A DNA stretch of 64,000 nt from Hymenobacter cellulosilyticus (GCF_022919215.1 NZ_CP095046.1:4392501-4456500); one strand, 5' to 3'. Positions 19,722 through 30,418 are shown, numbered from the stretch's first letter. Notes: a model not told the origin generated them from the letters alone. Numbers and translations: made by a program.

Positions 19722-19885
19722 AGTCCTTGCGAGGAGGCACGACGAAGCAATCCGTCCTCTGAAATGTACGGAATGCTCTAAAGTGAAAAGCCCTTTCCTG
19801 TTTTGCTACGGGAAAGGGCTTTCTGGTAAAAGGGCGGGACTACCTCCGCAGAGAACGGATTGCTTCGCGTTGCTCGCAATGACAC
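19722..19885. repeat. composite inverted-repeat element, copy 2 (opposite orientation)
   Basis: This 164-base module matches the reverse complement of the one at 9342-9495. The outer arms are CTTGCGAG near 19727 and CTCGCAATGAC near 19873-19883; the middle arms are GAAGCAATCCGTCCTCTG (19744-19761) and CAGAGAACGGATTGCTTCG (19849-19867). The central hairpin is AAAGCCCTTTCC (19787-19798) with GGAAAGGGCTTT (19811-19822). Short segments between the arms, such as TACATTTCAGAGGACG, are also shared between copies, so the likeness exceeds the palindromes alone. It fills most of the 350-base gap between the DUF2306 gene and recQ. Confidence 0.8.
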
Positions 19886-19935
19886 GTGTTGTGTATTAGC
19901 ACATTCGCACATTCCATCACCTTAGCATATTAGCT

Positions 19936-22166
19936 CTACTTGCTGCGCAGGCGCTTCTGGTACATCACGGCCAAGCGGAGCTTGAAGTAGTCGTACTGCT
20001 CGCGCAGGTGGTCAAACAAGTCCCGCAGGGGTGGGTCGCCGCCGAGCTGGCCGATGGCGGTCTGAATTTTGGCGAATTCGTCCATGGTCAAAAACTCCTC
20101 CAGCCGAATGGGTTGCCCCTTGGCGTAGAGCGTCTCAATGTGGGCCCGAATGGTGCTAGGGCTCAGCGAGCGGCGCTCGGCAATGGCTTCCACGCTCAGA
20201 CCCGCACGGTGCAGTTGCAAGGTGTTTTCGTGAGTGTCGCCGGCCTCGCGGGCGCGGCGCGGCTTGCGGGCCGCGCTGGGCAGGTCCTCGTCTTCGTCGT
20301 CATCGGTGGTATCCGAAGGGTTGGGCACTCCGCCGTGCTCTAGAATGGCTTTGATAAAGACCTCGCCGTAGTTCTCGAACTTCTTCATGCCCACGCCGCC
20401 AATAGCTAGCATGGCCGTGCGTGACACGGGCCGCTCGGCCGCCATTTCCTGCAGCGTCGTATCGGTGAAGATGACGTATGGGGGTACGTTCTGCTCGTCG
20501 GCAATACGCTTGCGCAGCTGCCGCAGCCGGTCGAAGAGCTGGGTCGTGGCATCGGTAGGCGCCGTGGCGGTGCCGGCGGCTTTCTTGCCCCGGGGCTGCT
20601 TCTCGGCTTTTTCGGCGGGCTGGAATTTCTTCATCGGCAACTGGCGCTGGCCCTGCAGCACCTGCTTACCCAGGTCAGTGATTTTCAGCGCGTAGCCTTC
20701 CTCGTACGCAATGTAGAGCAGGCCGTCGTTGAGCATCTGGTGGATGTAGCTGTACCAGTCCAAATACGGCAAGTCGCGGCCCGCGCCGTAGGTTTTGATT
20801 TGCTCGTAGCCGCCCTGCAGAATGGCCTGGTTGCGCATCCCGCGCAGCACGTCGATGAGCAGACCGATGGGGGCCCGCTCGCGCATGCGCACCACGGCCG
20901 ACAACGCCTTCTGAGCCAACTCGGTGCCGTCGAAGGTGGTGGGTGGGTTGCGGCAGATGTCGCAGTTGCCGCAGTCGGTGGGCAGGGTTTCGCCGAAGTA
21001 GTTGAGCAGGATTTTGCGGCGGCAGCTGGCGGCTTCGGCAAACTGCTGCATGCGCTCCAGCTTGGTGAGGCTGAGCTGGGCCAGGCGCGGGTCGGCGTCC
21101 TTGGTGAGCATGTCGCGCAGGCTCATCACGTCGGCGTAGCTGTAGAAGAGCACCGCAGTGGCCGGAGCCCCGTCGCGCCCGGCGCGGCCGATTTCCTGGT
21201 AATAGCCCTCGATGTTCTTGGGCAGGTTGTAGTGAATCACCCAGCGCACGTTGCTCTTGTCGATGCCCATGCCAAAAGCAATGGTAGCCACGATGACCTG
21301 CAGATCGTCGCGCAGAAAGGCTTCCTGCACGGCTCCGCGCTGGTTGGGGGTCATGCCGGCGTGGTAGTGACCGGCGCGGACGCCTTTTTCCTTGAGCTTC
21401 TGGGCCAACGTCTCGCACTGCTTGCGCGAGAGGCAGTACACGATGCCCGCCTCCGAGGGCCGGGCCGTGACGAAGTCCACAATGCTGCCCACGCGGTTTT
21501 GGCCGGGGCGCACGATAAGGTTGAGGTTGGGCCTATCGAAGCTCGACAAAAACACCTGGGGCTCGTGCATGCGCAGCTGCTGCTGGATGTCGCGCTGGGT
21601 GAGGCGGTCGGCCGTGGCGGTCAGGGCAATGATGGGCACCTGCGGAAACTGCTCGCGCAGGACCCGCAGCTGGGTGTACTCGGGCCGGAAGTCGTGGCCC
21701 CAGGACGAGATGCAGTGGGCCTCGTCGATGGCGAACATGCTGATGCGCAGGCGTTGCAGAAACTGCACGAAGCCGGGCGAGACCAGCTTTTCGGGGCTTA
21801 CGTAAAGCAGCTTGAGGTAGCCGTTGAGGCAGTCACTGGCAATGCTGCTTTGCTCGCTCTGGCCCACGCTGCTGTTGATGTACTCGGCCGGAATACCGTT
21901 GGCCTTGAGGGCTTCCACCTGGTCCTTCATCAGGGCAATCAGGGGGAGACGACCACGCAGACGCCTTCCTGTACCACGGCCGGCACCTGGAAGCACACCG
22001 ATTTGCCCCCACCCGTGGGCATGAGCACCACGGTGTCCTTGCCGCTCATGATATGGGAAATAATGCTTTCCTGCATGGGCCGGAAAGTATCGTAACCGTA
22101 GTACTGCTTCAGGACGCGCCGAGCAGAAGCCAGCGTGGGCGCGAGGGGTTCGGGGGCAAATAACAT
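19936..22166 (-). CDS. recQ: ATP-dependent DNA helicase RecQ, frameshifted
   Basis: About 744 residues. Walker A is [15 protein letters not shown], motif II is [17 protein letters not shown], and motif VI is [11 protein letters not shown] zinc-binding region follows ([23 protein letters not shown]), then an RQC winged helix and an HRDC-like segment ([20 protein letters not shown]). An extra C-terminal helix-turn-helix module ([20 protein letters not shown]) is seen as in many Bacteroidota RecQ proteins. The frame breaks after CVVVSP: adding one base to GGGGG at 21942-21946 gives [13 protein letters not shown]. RecQ unwinds forked and recombination DNA. Confidence 0.93.
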
Positions 22167-22374
22167 GCGGTAAAAATACGGCTAAACCAGGACTTGACAG
22201 ACGTAAATAAACCGTGGCCGCGGGGAAATAGTGCACGGATTTCGCAGATTCCGGCGCCGCACCGCGCCGGTGCTCACCGTACAGCTTAAGAATGATTTAT
22301 TTCCGCAGTATCGGGTTGCTCCAAACGATATTTCCCTTGCCTTGCACCCACTTCCCCAGGATAACAAGCCGGTT

Positions 22375-22995
22375 TTAAGGGCCTTTCACGACCTCCACAC
22401 CACTTTCTCGCAGGGTCAGCTCTAGGAGGTAGAGCCGATGGCCGTCGGGGGTGGTTCCGGCCCGCTTCAGGATGGCCGTAGCCTGCCAGCGCAGCACCTG
22501 ACCACCCCGGGGTAGCACGGCGGTAGCTACTCCGCCTTTAGAGTCGGGCTTGGTCTGACGGCGGGTAAAGCCCTGGGCATTGAAGTCGCCGACCCACTGC
22601 TTGGTGCCGTGAGAGTAGTAATCGTTGTAGACCTCGTAGGAAGCAAGCGGACCGCTGCCGCGGATGGCAAACTGGTAGTACAGCGGCGAGAGGCCGGGGA
22701 AAGCCAGTCCTACCCCGAAGGCATCGGGCCGGCGGGGCCCCAGGGCGCTGGAGCCAAAGGACTCGGAGCGCAGGCGCGCAAACTGCCCCCGCTCGTTGAG
22801 CTTAAACTCGTGCTGCCCGCTGCTACGGTCCCACAGCAGAATCGGCTGCGCGGGCAGAGGCTGGCCATCGGCGCCGAGCACGGTGAGCCGGAGCTCGTAG
22901 GTTACGGAGCGCTGCCCCAGGGAAAATATGAGCACCACGCCGCCCACAACGGCTACGGCAATGCCGCCCAGGATGTATACTATTTTCAGGATCAT
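22375..22995 (-). CDS. membrane-anchored protein of unknown function
   Basis: About 206 residues from the ATG at 22995. One N-terminal membrane helix (MILKIVYILGGIAVAVVGGV) is followed by an extracytoplasmic beta-rich domain (SVTYELRLTVLGADGQPLPA, LPRGGQVLRWQATAILK). No known family is recognised; the first part resembles a short Ig-like or carboxypeptidase-regulatory fold, which is only an impression. An upstream in-frame ATG at 23040 would add 15 residues before the helix. It is the only gene between recQ and the large repeat protein. Confidence 0.6.
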   Translation of the reverse strand: MILKIVYILGGIAVAVVGGVVLIFSLGQRSVTYELRLTVLGADGQPLPAQPILLWDRSSGQHEFKLNERGQFARLRSESFGSSALGPRRPDAFGVGLAFPGLSPLYYQFAIRGSGPLASYEVYNDYYSHGTKQWVGDFNAQGFTRRQTKPDSKGGVATAVLPRGGQVLRWQATAILKRAGTTPDGHRLYLLELTLRESGVEVVKGP

Positions 22996-23363
22996 CGGGT
23001 AGCGCGGTGGTTTCAGTTCAAGGGCCCAAAGTAGGCACATCTTTCATTTTGCCGACCCTGCTCACGGCGCCTCCTCACGCAGAAGAGTCTCATCCCGCAT
23101 TTCAGAAGGGGAAGAAAGCAAGGAGCTCAAGAGCTACTGCCACTCTTTTTGCCAGCTAGGTCCAGCAGAGGAAAGTCCAGTTCATATTTCATAAGTACAA
23201 TACGCCAGTCAGATAAATACAAGTTTTCCCTTCATTACCGGCCGTTTCGCGTAGTGTAACTCCGCCTTAGCAACCTCGTATCTGCCGAAGCTTCATGCCC
23301 CAGCTTCCGGCAGGCACTGCGGCTGCCGGGCGGGTTCTTCTTGTTTCACTTTTCTGCTCATCT
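22996..23363. other. intergenic region, no recognised feature
   Basis: This 368-base divergent gap holds the upstream regions of both the minus-strand membrane protein and the plus-strand T9SS protein. I see no RNA gene, hairpin or good -7 box in it. Confidence 0.5.
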
Positions 23364-25071
23364 ATGAAAACATCTTTCCGATCCGCTTTTTTAAACCAAC
23401 GGTGGCTACTGAGCCTGGGCCTGCTGCTGGCCGGCACGCCGGGCTACGCGCAGGGCTCCTGGCAGTCGGTTGCCAGTGTGGGCGGCAGCGCTACCGACGT
23501 GAAGGCTACCACCACCGATGAAGCCGGCAACGTGTATCTGGTAGGAACCTTTGCGGGCAGTATGACGCTCGGCAGCCAAACCCTGACCAGCGCCGGCGGC
23601 ACGGATATTTTTGTAGCCAAACGGAATTCGGGCGGTTTTCTGTGGGCCCAGCGCGCGGGTGGCGCCGGCAACGACACGGCCAAGGCCGTAACCGTGCACA
23701 ATGGCGGCGTGTACGTCGGCGGCATGTTTAGCGGGGCCACCGCCGTGTTTGGCAGCACTACCCTTACCAATGCTGGCCCGGCCTCCACCACCGACGTATT
23801 TGTGGCCCGCTATGCCGATGCAGGTTCTACGGCCAGCCTGAGTTGGGCCCAGCAGGCCGGAGGTTCAGCCAACGACGAGCTCAGCGCCGTGGCGGCCACG
23901 GCCTCTGGCGTATTTGCCACCGGCGCCTATACCGGCTCAGCCCGTTTCGGCAACGCGCTGCTGACCAGCACCGTGAGTACCACCCCCGATATTTTCATTA
24001 CCAAGCTTACCCCGGCAGCACCGGCGGCTTTGTCTGGACCCAAAGCGCGGGCGGCCCGGGCACGGATGCCGCTGCGGCCCTGGGCGTAGAAGGCTCCAAC
24101 GTGTACGTGGCCGGCAGCTTCAGCAGCACCGGCAGCTTCGGCAGTAATCTGGTGTTCAGCGCCGGCAACCAGGATTTGTTTGTAACCCGCCTGACCGATG
24201 CGGGTGCGACCAGCAGCTTTGCCTGGGTGCAGCGGGCCGGCGGCGCCAACGACGAGCTGGCCACGAGTCTGGTCGTGAGGGGCAGCGCGGTGTACGTGGC
24301 CGGCAGCTTCGCCAGCATTGCGGCCAACTTCAGCGGGCTGATTCTGGCCAACAACGGCAACGCGGATTTATTCGTGGCCAAGCTTACGGATGCGGGTACG
24401 ACGGCTCCGGCCTTCAACTGGGCCCAGCGGGCCGGGGCACCGGCTTCGACCAGGCTACGGCTCTGGCCGTGAATGGCAGCAGCGTGTACGTGGCCGGGCA
24501 GTTCAACAGCCCCCTGATTGGCTTCGGCTCGGTCAATGTCTTCTCCAACAACCAGAGCGGCTTTTTCGACATCGTAGTAGCCAAGCTCAACGACGTGGGC
24601 ACCACGACCCCGGTCTTCAGCTGGGCCCAGCAGGCCGGCGGCACAGGGCACGATTATGCTACCGGTCTGGCCGTGCGGGGCTCACTGCTGCACGTAGTAG
24701 GCAGCGCTACCATCCCGGCCCGCTTCGGCACCCAGACGCTGTCGGGCTCCGCGGCTACTGCCACTGCCTACCTGGCAACCCTCTCCGACAACGTGACGAC
24801 GGCCACAAACAGCCCTGCCCTGCTGGCTGGCCTGGGCCTGTACCCCAACCCGGCTCACCACCGCGTGACGCTCCAGCTGCCAGTCGGCACCCAGGCCGCC
24901 GCTACCGCTACCTTGCTCGACGGAACGGGCCGGAAAGTGCGCACGGCGTTTGTTGTGCCGGGAGCCACGGGGGCCTTGGAATTCTCCTTGACTGGACTGG
25001 CGGCCGGCTTGTATTACGTGCAGCTGCAGCTGGGTGACCAGCGCGCTGCCCGCGCCCTGATGGTAGAATAG
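23364..25071 (+). CDS. T9SS-exported beta-propeller-like repeat protein, two frameshifts
   Basis: About 570 residues with a signal peptide (cleavage near GYAQG) and a run of about seven degenerate repeats of the SBBP type, each containing VYxxGxF and WAQxAGG with DIFVAK-like strands. The C-terminus is a type A T9SS sorting domain: LGLYPNPAHHRVTLQLP and a final ARALMVE, so export by the type IX system and surface release or anchoring are inferred. Two breaks are repaired by adding one base at CCCC 24010-24013 (TPGSTGGFVWTQ) and GGGG 24434-24437 (AQRAGGTGFDQATALAV). Ligand unknown. Confidence 0.85.
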
Positions 25072-25090
25072 CGCGGCTCCGGCCAAAACA

Positions 25091-25126
25091 AAAGCCCTTT
25101 GCCACAACCTGCGGCAAAGGGCTTTT
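25091..25126. terminator. bidirectional intrinsic terminator
   Basis: AAAGCCCTTTGCC (25091-25103) pairs perfectly with GGCAAAGGGCTTT (25113-25125), followed by Ts on the plus side and preceded by As. It lies between the convergent repeat-protein and amylase genes. Confidence 0.85.
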
Positions 25127-25182
25127 TTGTGAATGGCTAGCTAGGTTGCCCCGTTAACAGCGGCGCCTGGCACCTTCGTTAT

Positions 25183-27069
25183 CTACTTGCCAAGCTCCAG
25201 CACCAGGGCCGTTTTGGCGGGCAGCTGCAGGGTCGTCAGGCTGCTGAGTGTTTCGCCGGTGAGCACGTTGCGGGCGTTGGTGAAGCCGCTCATGCGCTCC
25301 GCAAAACGAGCCGTGTGCAGCGCGGCAGACTTATCGGTAGAGTTGGTGGCCACCATCACGGTACCGGTAGCGTCGTAGCGGAAGTACACGTAGAGGCCGT
25401 TTTCGGGCAGGTACTGCATCAGCTTGCCGCTGTGCAGCGCCGGGTGGGTTTTGCGGTAGGTAGCCAGGGTTTTCACAAAGTTGAATGCCTCGTTCTCCTT
25501 GGCCGAGCGGCCGGCGGCGGTAAACTTGTCCTCTTTGTCGCCAGACCAGCCGCCGGGAAAGTCCTTGCGCACTTCGGCATCGGTGGGGTCCTTGAAGTTC
25601 TTCATCAGGATTTCGGTGCCGTAGTACATGCTCGGAATGCCGCGGGTAGTCAGCAGCCAGGTCAGCCCGATTTTGTACCGGTCGTAGTCCTCCCCCACTT
25701 CCGACAGAAACCGGTTGTGGTCGTGGTTGTCGATAAAGGTCACGAGCTTGGTCGGGTCCTGATAGACGGCATCCTGGGCCAGGGCTTGGTACACGCGCTG
25801 GGCCCCGTTGTCCCAGCCGGTGGCGGCGGGCGTGCCCACTTCCTTGAGGCCAGCCAGCATAGCGTTTTCTAGCACGAAATCCAGGCCGCCGGGCTGGTTG
25901 GACTTGAACGGGAAATCAATCTTGTTGCGCACGTAGTAAGCCTGGTCCACGGTGCTGGTCACCGACGACTCCCCGAAAATGTGAATCTTGGGGTACTCGG
26001 CCAGCAGCGCCGCGTTGCAGCGGTTCATAAACGGCTGGTCGTTATACATATAAGTATCGATGCGCCAGGCATCTACCCCGAAGGTTTCCACCGACCAGAT
26101 GGCGTGCTGAATCAGGAAATTGGCCACGTAGGGATTCTGTTGGTCGAGGTCGGGCAGGAAGGGCACAAACCAGCCGTTGAGGGTCACGGCGCGGTCAATC
26201 TGGGCGGCGTGGGGGTCGGTGATGGGCTGCTGCCGGTAGCTGGTATTGGTGTAGGTGGGCCACTGGTGCACCCAGCTTTTCATGGGCAAGTCCTTGATAA
26301 ACCAATGGTTGTTGCCCACGTGGTTGTACACCGCGTCCTGCACCACTTTGAGGCCGGCGGCGTGGGCCTGCTGCACGTAGGCTTTGTAGGCCGCATTGCC
26401 GCCCAGGCGCCGGTCCACAGTGTAGTGGTCGGTGAAGCCGTAGCCGTGGTAGGCCGAGCGCATGGTGCCGCCCTCGTTGGTCAGGCCCTGGTTGTTTTCC
26501 AGCACGGGTGTAAACCAGACGGCCGTCACGCCCAGGTCCTTGAGGTAGCCGATGCGCTGGGCCGCACCCTGTAAGTCGCCGCCGTGGCGGAAAAACGGGT
26601 TGGCCCGGTCCGAGTTGGGGTCGGCCATGTCGGCAAACTTGTCGTTGCTGGCGTCCCCGTTGGCAAACCGGTCGGGCATGGCCAGGTAAATCAGGTCGGC
26701 CTGGGTTACGCCCTGCCCCTTGGGGCGGTTGTCGCGGGCCAGCAGCTCCCACTTCTGAGTTACGGTCTGGGTGCCCTTTTTGCCCACGATGCTCACCGTG
26801 CCGGGCTTGGCGGTGGCGGCAATGGTGAGGTCCAGAAAGGCGTAGTTCGGGTTTTCCACGGCACTGGTTTTCACCAGCTTCACCCCCGGGTAGCTAATGG
26901 TGTAGCTCAGCGTGCCGGCCTGGGGCCCGTAGACCAGCAGCTGCAGATTGCCGTTTTTCATGCCCGTCCACCAGTTGGTGGGGTTCAGGCGGGTAATGGC
27001 CGGCGTTTGGGCCGGGGCCAGTAGCGGCAGCAGCAAGGCCAGCAGCAAGTAGGAAAGCTGTTGTTTCAT
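25183..27069 (-). CDS. secreted GH13 alpha-amylase/cyclomaltodextrinase
   Basis: A 628-residue glycoside hydrolase family 13 enzyme acting on alpha-1,4-glucans or maltodextrins. A signal peptide (LLLALLLPLLAPAQ) targets it to the periplasm or cell surface. An N-terminal immunoglobulin-like domain (about 22-110) precedes the barrel. Catalytic residues are Asp338 in GVDAWRIDTYMY (nucleophile), Glu367 in HIFGESSV (acid/base) and Asp450 in FIDNHDHNRF (stabiliser). The C-terminal beta domain from about 545 resembles the cyclomaltodextrinase C-terminal domain. No SusC/SusD pair is adjacent, so it appears to act alone in this locus. Confidence 0.92.
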   Translation of the reverse strand: MKQQLSYLLLALLLPLLAPAQTPAITRLNPTNWWTGMKNGNLQLLVYGPQAGTLSYTISYPGVKLVKTSAVENPNYAFLDLTIAATAKPGTVSIVGKKGTQTVTQKWELLARDNRPKGQGVTQADLIYLAMPDRFANGDASNDKFADMADPNSDRANPFFRHGGDLQGAAQRIGYLKDLGVTAVWFTPVLENNQGLTNEGGTMRSAYHGYGFTDHYTVDRRLGGNAAYKAYVQQAHAAGLKVVQDAVYNHVGNNHWFIKDLPMKSWVHQWPTYTNTSYRQQPITDPHAAQIDRAVTLNGWFVPFLPDLDQQNPYVANFLIQHAIWSVETFGVDAWRIDTYMYNDQPFMNRCNAALLAEYPKIHIFGESSVTSTVDQAYYVRNKIDFPFKSNQPGGLDFVLENAMLAGLKEVGTPAATGWDNGAQRVYQALAQDAVYQDPTKLVTFIDNHDHNRFLSEVGEDYDRYKIGLTWLLTTRGIPSMYYGTEILMKNFKDPTDAEVRKDFPGGWSGDKEDKFTAAGRSAKENEAFNFVKTLATYRKTHPALHSGKLMQYLPENGLYVYFRYDATGTVMVATNSTDKSAALHTARFAERMSGFTNARNVLTGETLSSLTTLQLPAKTALVLELGK

Positions 27070-27242
27070 GGGCGGGAGAGAGTTGGGAGAGAACCGAAAG
27101 TTAGAAGAAGCGCCGCCAAAAGAAAGAACGCCCTGTCTGGCAGTCTGCTTTGGGGCGCAGAAAGCTCGGCAGGACGTTCAAAAAGGCAGCCCCGGGGCGG
27201 GCCACAGTACTTAGGCGCGCTTCAGGTGCTTGAGGATGGCTA

Positions 27243-28069
27243 TTACATCCTCTTCCCCAGCGCAGGCTCGGCCTGCTGAAAGGTCTGAACGACGGTTTCG
27301 GCCAGGGGCGTGGCCAAGCCTTCGGCCTGAGCCAGACGCAAGTCTTTGGCCAGCAGCTTCAGGGCAAAGGCTGCCGCGTAGTTTTCGCCCTGCACGGCCT
27401 CGCCTTTGAGCTTGATAAAGACGCTGCCTAGGGCGCTGTTGTTAATCAGCTCCATCAGGTCGTTGGTTTGCAGCTGGTGCTGCTGGGCAAAGAGCAGGGC
27501 TTCGGCCAACCCCTGGGCCTGAAACCCCAGCAAGGTGTTCAGGGCCAGCTTGGCCACGTTGCCGTTGCCGGTGGGTCCCAGGTAGCGGGCCAGCTTGCCC
27601 AGGTGCTCAAACAAGGGCTGGGCCTGGGCAAAGCCACTTTCCTCGCCCCCCACCATAATTACCAGCTGGCCCGACTCGGCCTGCTTGACGCTGCCCGACA
27701 CCGGGGCGTCGAGGTAGGTGTGGCCCTGGGCCTGGCACAGCACGGCCATTTCGCGGCTGACTCCCGGCGAGACAGTGCTCATGTTGATCAGCAGCTTGCC
27801 GGTGGCCTGGGCCTGCAACAAACCCTCGGGCCCGGTAAACAGCTCCCGCACGGCCTGGTCGTCCGACACCATCAGGAACACGACGTCCGCCTGGGTCAGC
27901 AAGGCCGCCGGAGAAGAGGCCACGGTGGCGCCAGCCTCGCGCAGGGCGACGGTTCTCTCCGGGCTTCGGTTGTAAACCGAAACCGGGTAGCCCGCACTTA
28001 GCAGGCGACTCGACATGGGCGTACCCATGTTGCCCAGCCCAATCCATCCAATAGGGGTAATGCACTCAT
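27243..28069 (-). CDS. NAD(P)-dependent beta-hydroxyacid dehydrogenase, frameshifted near start
   Basis: About 276 residues of the 3-hydroxyisobutyrate dehydrogenase family, which oxidises or reduces beta-hydroxy acids (or related aldehydes) with NAD(P). The Rossmann motif GWIGLGNMGTPM lies just upstream of the readable frame. Adding one base to GGGG at 28054-28057 connects it to an ATG at 28069 (MSALPPIGWIGLGNM). Other family motifs are YLDAPVSGSVKQAESGQL and GNGNVAKLALNTLLG, with the catalytic Lys in the latter. Without the repair the coenzyme site would be lost. Substrate unknown. Confidence 0.88.
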
Positions 28070-28277
28070 TGTACTCGGGAAAATGATAAAAGGGAAGTTA
28101 CGCTAAACTATACCCGCCCCGTCGAATAAGTTATAGCCTGGGGCCTGGCCCGCGCCGGGTTTGCCCGCCCCAGCCAGCAGCATATGAAGCCCCTTCGCAG
28201 CCCACCAAGGGAGTATATTGGGTGTAGCAGCCGGCTCCCGGACCGATAAATCCATTTGGGCCCGCCATATTTAGGCC

Positions 28278-28850
28278 ATGCAGCACATCCCCGCCTTACT
28301 TCTTATCGACTTTCAGCAGGCTTTCGACAACCAGGCCTACTGGGGTGGCAACCGCAACAACCCCCAGGCCGAAGCCAATGCCGGGCGGCTCCTGGCTCAG
28401 TGGCGGCAGCTGGGCTGGCCAGTTATTCACATCCGCCACGACTCGGCCAGCCCGGCCTCTCCGTTGCGGCCCGGCCAGCCGGGCAATGCCTTTAAAACGG
28501 AGGTGCAGCCCGAGGCCGGGGAGCCCATCTTCGCCAAAACGGTGAACAGCGCCTTTATCGGCACTGGCCTGCAAGCGTATTTGGCGGAGCACAACATTCA
28601 CGGCCTCTTTATTGCGGGCCTGACCACCGACCACTGCGTATCGACGACGACCCGCATGGCGGGCAACCTGGGCTTCGAAACCTACCTCGTGGCCGACGCC
28701 ACGGCTACGTTCGACAAAACCGGCTTCGACGGACAGCACTACCCCGCCGCCCTGATCCACGCCACGGCCCTGGCCAGTTTGCACGGCGAATTCGCCACGG
28801 TACTGACCACCGACCAAGCCGTTGAGCAGGTGCGGGCCCGCCTGACGTAG
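28278..28850 (+). CDS. isochorismatase-family cysteine hydrolase
   Basis: A 190-residue cysteine hydrolase. The family triad is Asp11 (ALLLIDFQQAF), Lys87 (IFAKTVNSAF) and Cys120 (LTTDHCVSTTTRMAGNLGF), all present. The family includes nicotinamidases and true isochorismatases, but most members have unknown substrates, and no pathway genes are adjacent. Start from the ATG at 28278 gives the usual N-terminus. It converges with the minus-strand methyltransferase, which ends 43 bases downstream. Confidence 0.88.
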   Translation: MQHIPALLLIDFQQAFDNQAYWGGNRNNPQAEANAGRLLAQWRQLGWPVIHIRHDSASPASPLRPGQPGNAFKTEVQPEAGEPIFAKTVNSAFIGTGLQAYLAEHNIHGLFIAGLTTDHCVSTTTRMAGNLGFETYLVADATATFDKTGFDGQHYPAALIHATALASLHGEFATVLTTDQAVEQVRARLT

Positions 28851-28892
28851 TCTCGGAGAGGCTGCCGGCCGGAGCCGTACCCAGGGTCCCCT

Positions 28893-30080
28893 CTACTCGG
28901 GCCGGGCTGCCTTGCGCGTGCCTTGGTAGAGCTCGTACTTGAGCAGGCGGCAGTCAATCGGCCCGTTGAAGAGCGGAATGCGGCGGGAGGCTTTCAACCC
29001 CACGCGCTTGGCGGCTTCCAGGTTGCCGGTAAACAAAAAGGCGTCGTAGCCCTGGAAGCTGGTTTTGAGCGTGTCGCCGATGGTTTTGTAGAGCGCCTCC
29101 ATCTGGGCTTCCTCCCCGATTCGCTCCCCGTAGGGCGGGTTCGACACCACCACGCCGGCCGGCTCGTTCTTCGGGGCCTGGGCGTCTTTCACGTCGCGCA
29201 CGCCGAGGCGGATGTAGTCCTCCAAGTCGGCAGCGGCCACGTTTTCCCGGGCCAGCTCGATGTACTCGCGCGACAAGTCGGAGCCGGCAATGTAGGCCTG
29301 GGGCTCCTCAATACGGGCACTGCGGGCGTCCATCACCACCGAGTCCCAGAGCTGCTGGTCGAAGTCGGCCCAGTTTTGAAAGCTAAACTTGCCCTGATGG
29401 TAGAGTCCCGGGGCAATGCGCTGGGCAATGAGGGCAGCCTCGGTGAGCAGGGTGCCCGAGCCGCACATGGGGTCAATAAAGGGCTTTTTGCCGTCCCAGC
29501 CGGTGAGCAGGATGATGCCGGCAGCCAGGGCCTCGTTCAGGGGAGCCACGTTGGTTTGCTGGCGGTAGCCGCGGCGGTGCAGGGAGTCGCCGGAAGCGTC
29601 GAGGCTGAGTACCACGTCATTCTCAATCATGTGCAGGTGCAGCCGGATGTCGGGGTTCTTCACGTCCACGCTGGGCCTCGAGCCGGTGCGGTTGCGAAAC
29701 TGGTCGACAATGGCATCCTTGGTGAGCTGGGCCACATACAGGGAGTGCTCGAAGGTCGACTTGTTGACCACGGCCGTAATGGCAAAGGTCTGGTCGGGGC
29801 GGATATAGGCCGGCCACTCGATGCGGCCCACTTCACGGTAGAGGGCTTTTTCGTCGCGGGCGTAGAAGCCGGCGAAGGGCTTGAGGATGCGCACGGCGGT
29901 GCGGCACCAGAGGTTGGCCTCGTAGAGCAGCTGCTTGGTGCCGGTGAACTCAATGGCCCGCTGCCCGACTTTCTCGATTTTGGCGCCCAGGTCCCGCAGC
30001 TCCTGGGCCAGCACTTCCTCCAGGCCAAACTGGGTGGTGGCAGTCATAAAGAAGGTGGCGTCGCGGCGGTTTTCGGACAT
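28893..30080 (-). CDS. THUMP-domain class I SAM-dependent RNA methyltransferase (RlmL/RlmK-like N-terminal part)
   Basis: A 395-residue protein with an N-terminal ferredoxin-like and THUMP region (about residues 10-165) and a Rossmann methyltransferase domain. Visible methyltransferase motifs are DPMCGSGTLLTEAALIA (SAM-binding) and VVSNPPYGERIG (NPPY catalytic loop). Relatives in E. coli (RlmL) make m2G2445 in 23S rRNA; the exact site in Bacteroidota homologues is not certain. Length matches the Bacteroidota form without the RlmK fusion. Confidence 0.9.
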   Translation of the reverse strand: MSENRRDATFFMTATTQFGLEEVLAQELRDLGAKIEKVGQRAIEFTGTKQLLYEANLWCRTAVRILKPFAGFYARDEKALYREVGRIEWPAYIRPDQTFAITAVVNKSTFEHSLYVAQLTKDAIVDQFRNRTGSRPSVDVKNPDIRLHLHMIENDVVLSLDASGDSLHRRGYRQQTNVAPLNEALAAGIILLTGWDGKKPFIDPMCGSGTLLTEAALIAQRIAPGLYHQGKFSFQNWADFDQQLWDSVVMDARSARIEEPQAYIAGSDLSREYIELARENVAAADLEDYIRLGVRDVKDAQAPKNEPAGVVVSNPPYGERIGEEAQMEALYKTIGDTLKTSFQGYDAFLFTGNLEAAKRVGLKASRRIPLFNGPIDCRLLKYELYQGTRKAARPE

Positions 30081-30418
30081 GGGGCAGGGTAGCTAAGAGA
30101 AATGAAGAACCGCAAAGGTCGGAGTTTTTCCCTGCTCCTGCCCTACCCGTTGTCCTCTTGGCCGATAAGCAGGCCCAAAAAAGCGGACAGCCGGGGAAGC
30201 CTAGCCGCTGCTCCGGAGGCATCTCCATTCTACTTTCCAGCTCCCGGCACACAGAACCCTCGCTAGGTTATCATCCGGTGAAGAATCTGCCGGCGTATTG
30301 TCAGTGGCTTATAAAGGCGCAACCTTTGCCCTACGAAAGCGGCTGGAGCTGCGTCGTAGAGGGGACTGCCAGAAGGTAGGCCCCCTCGTCTATTCAGGCC
30401 CTTGGGCGCGGGCTGCCC
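30081..30418. other. intergenic region, no recognised feature
   Basis: These 338 bases lie between two minus-strand genes. An open frame on the plus strand at 30158-30379 has no family resemblance or plausible start signal. I see no RNA, repeat or clear promoter. Confidence 0.5.

Noticed and set aside
20740..22095. 451-codon open frame on the plus strand across recQ
   Set aside because: It is antisense to a clear RecQ helicase, has the His/Val-rich composition of a GC-rich shadow frame and no family match.
28923..30092. 389-codon plus-strand open frame
   Set aside because: It lies fully antisense to the RNA methyltransferase and shows no domain pattern.
30158..30379. 73-codon plus-strand open frame in an intergenic gap
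   Set aside because: No family resemblance, no start signal and atypical composition.
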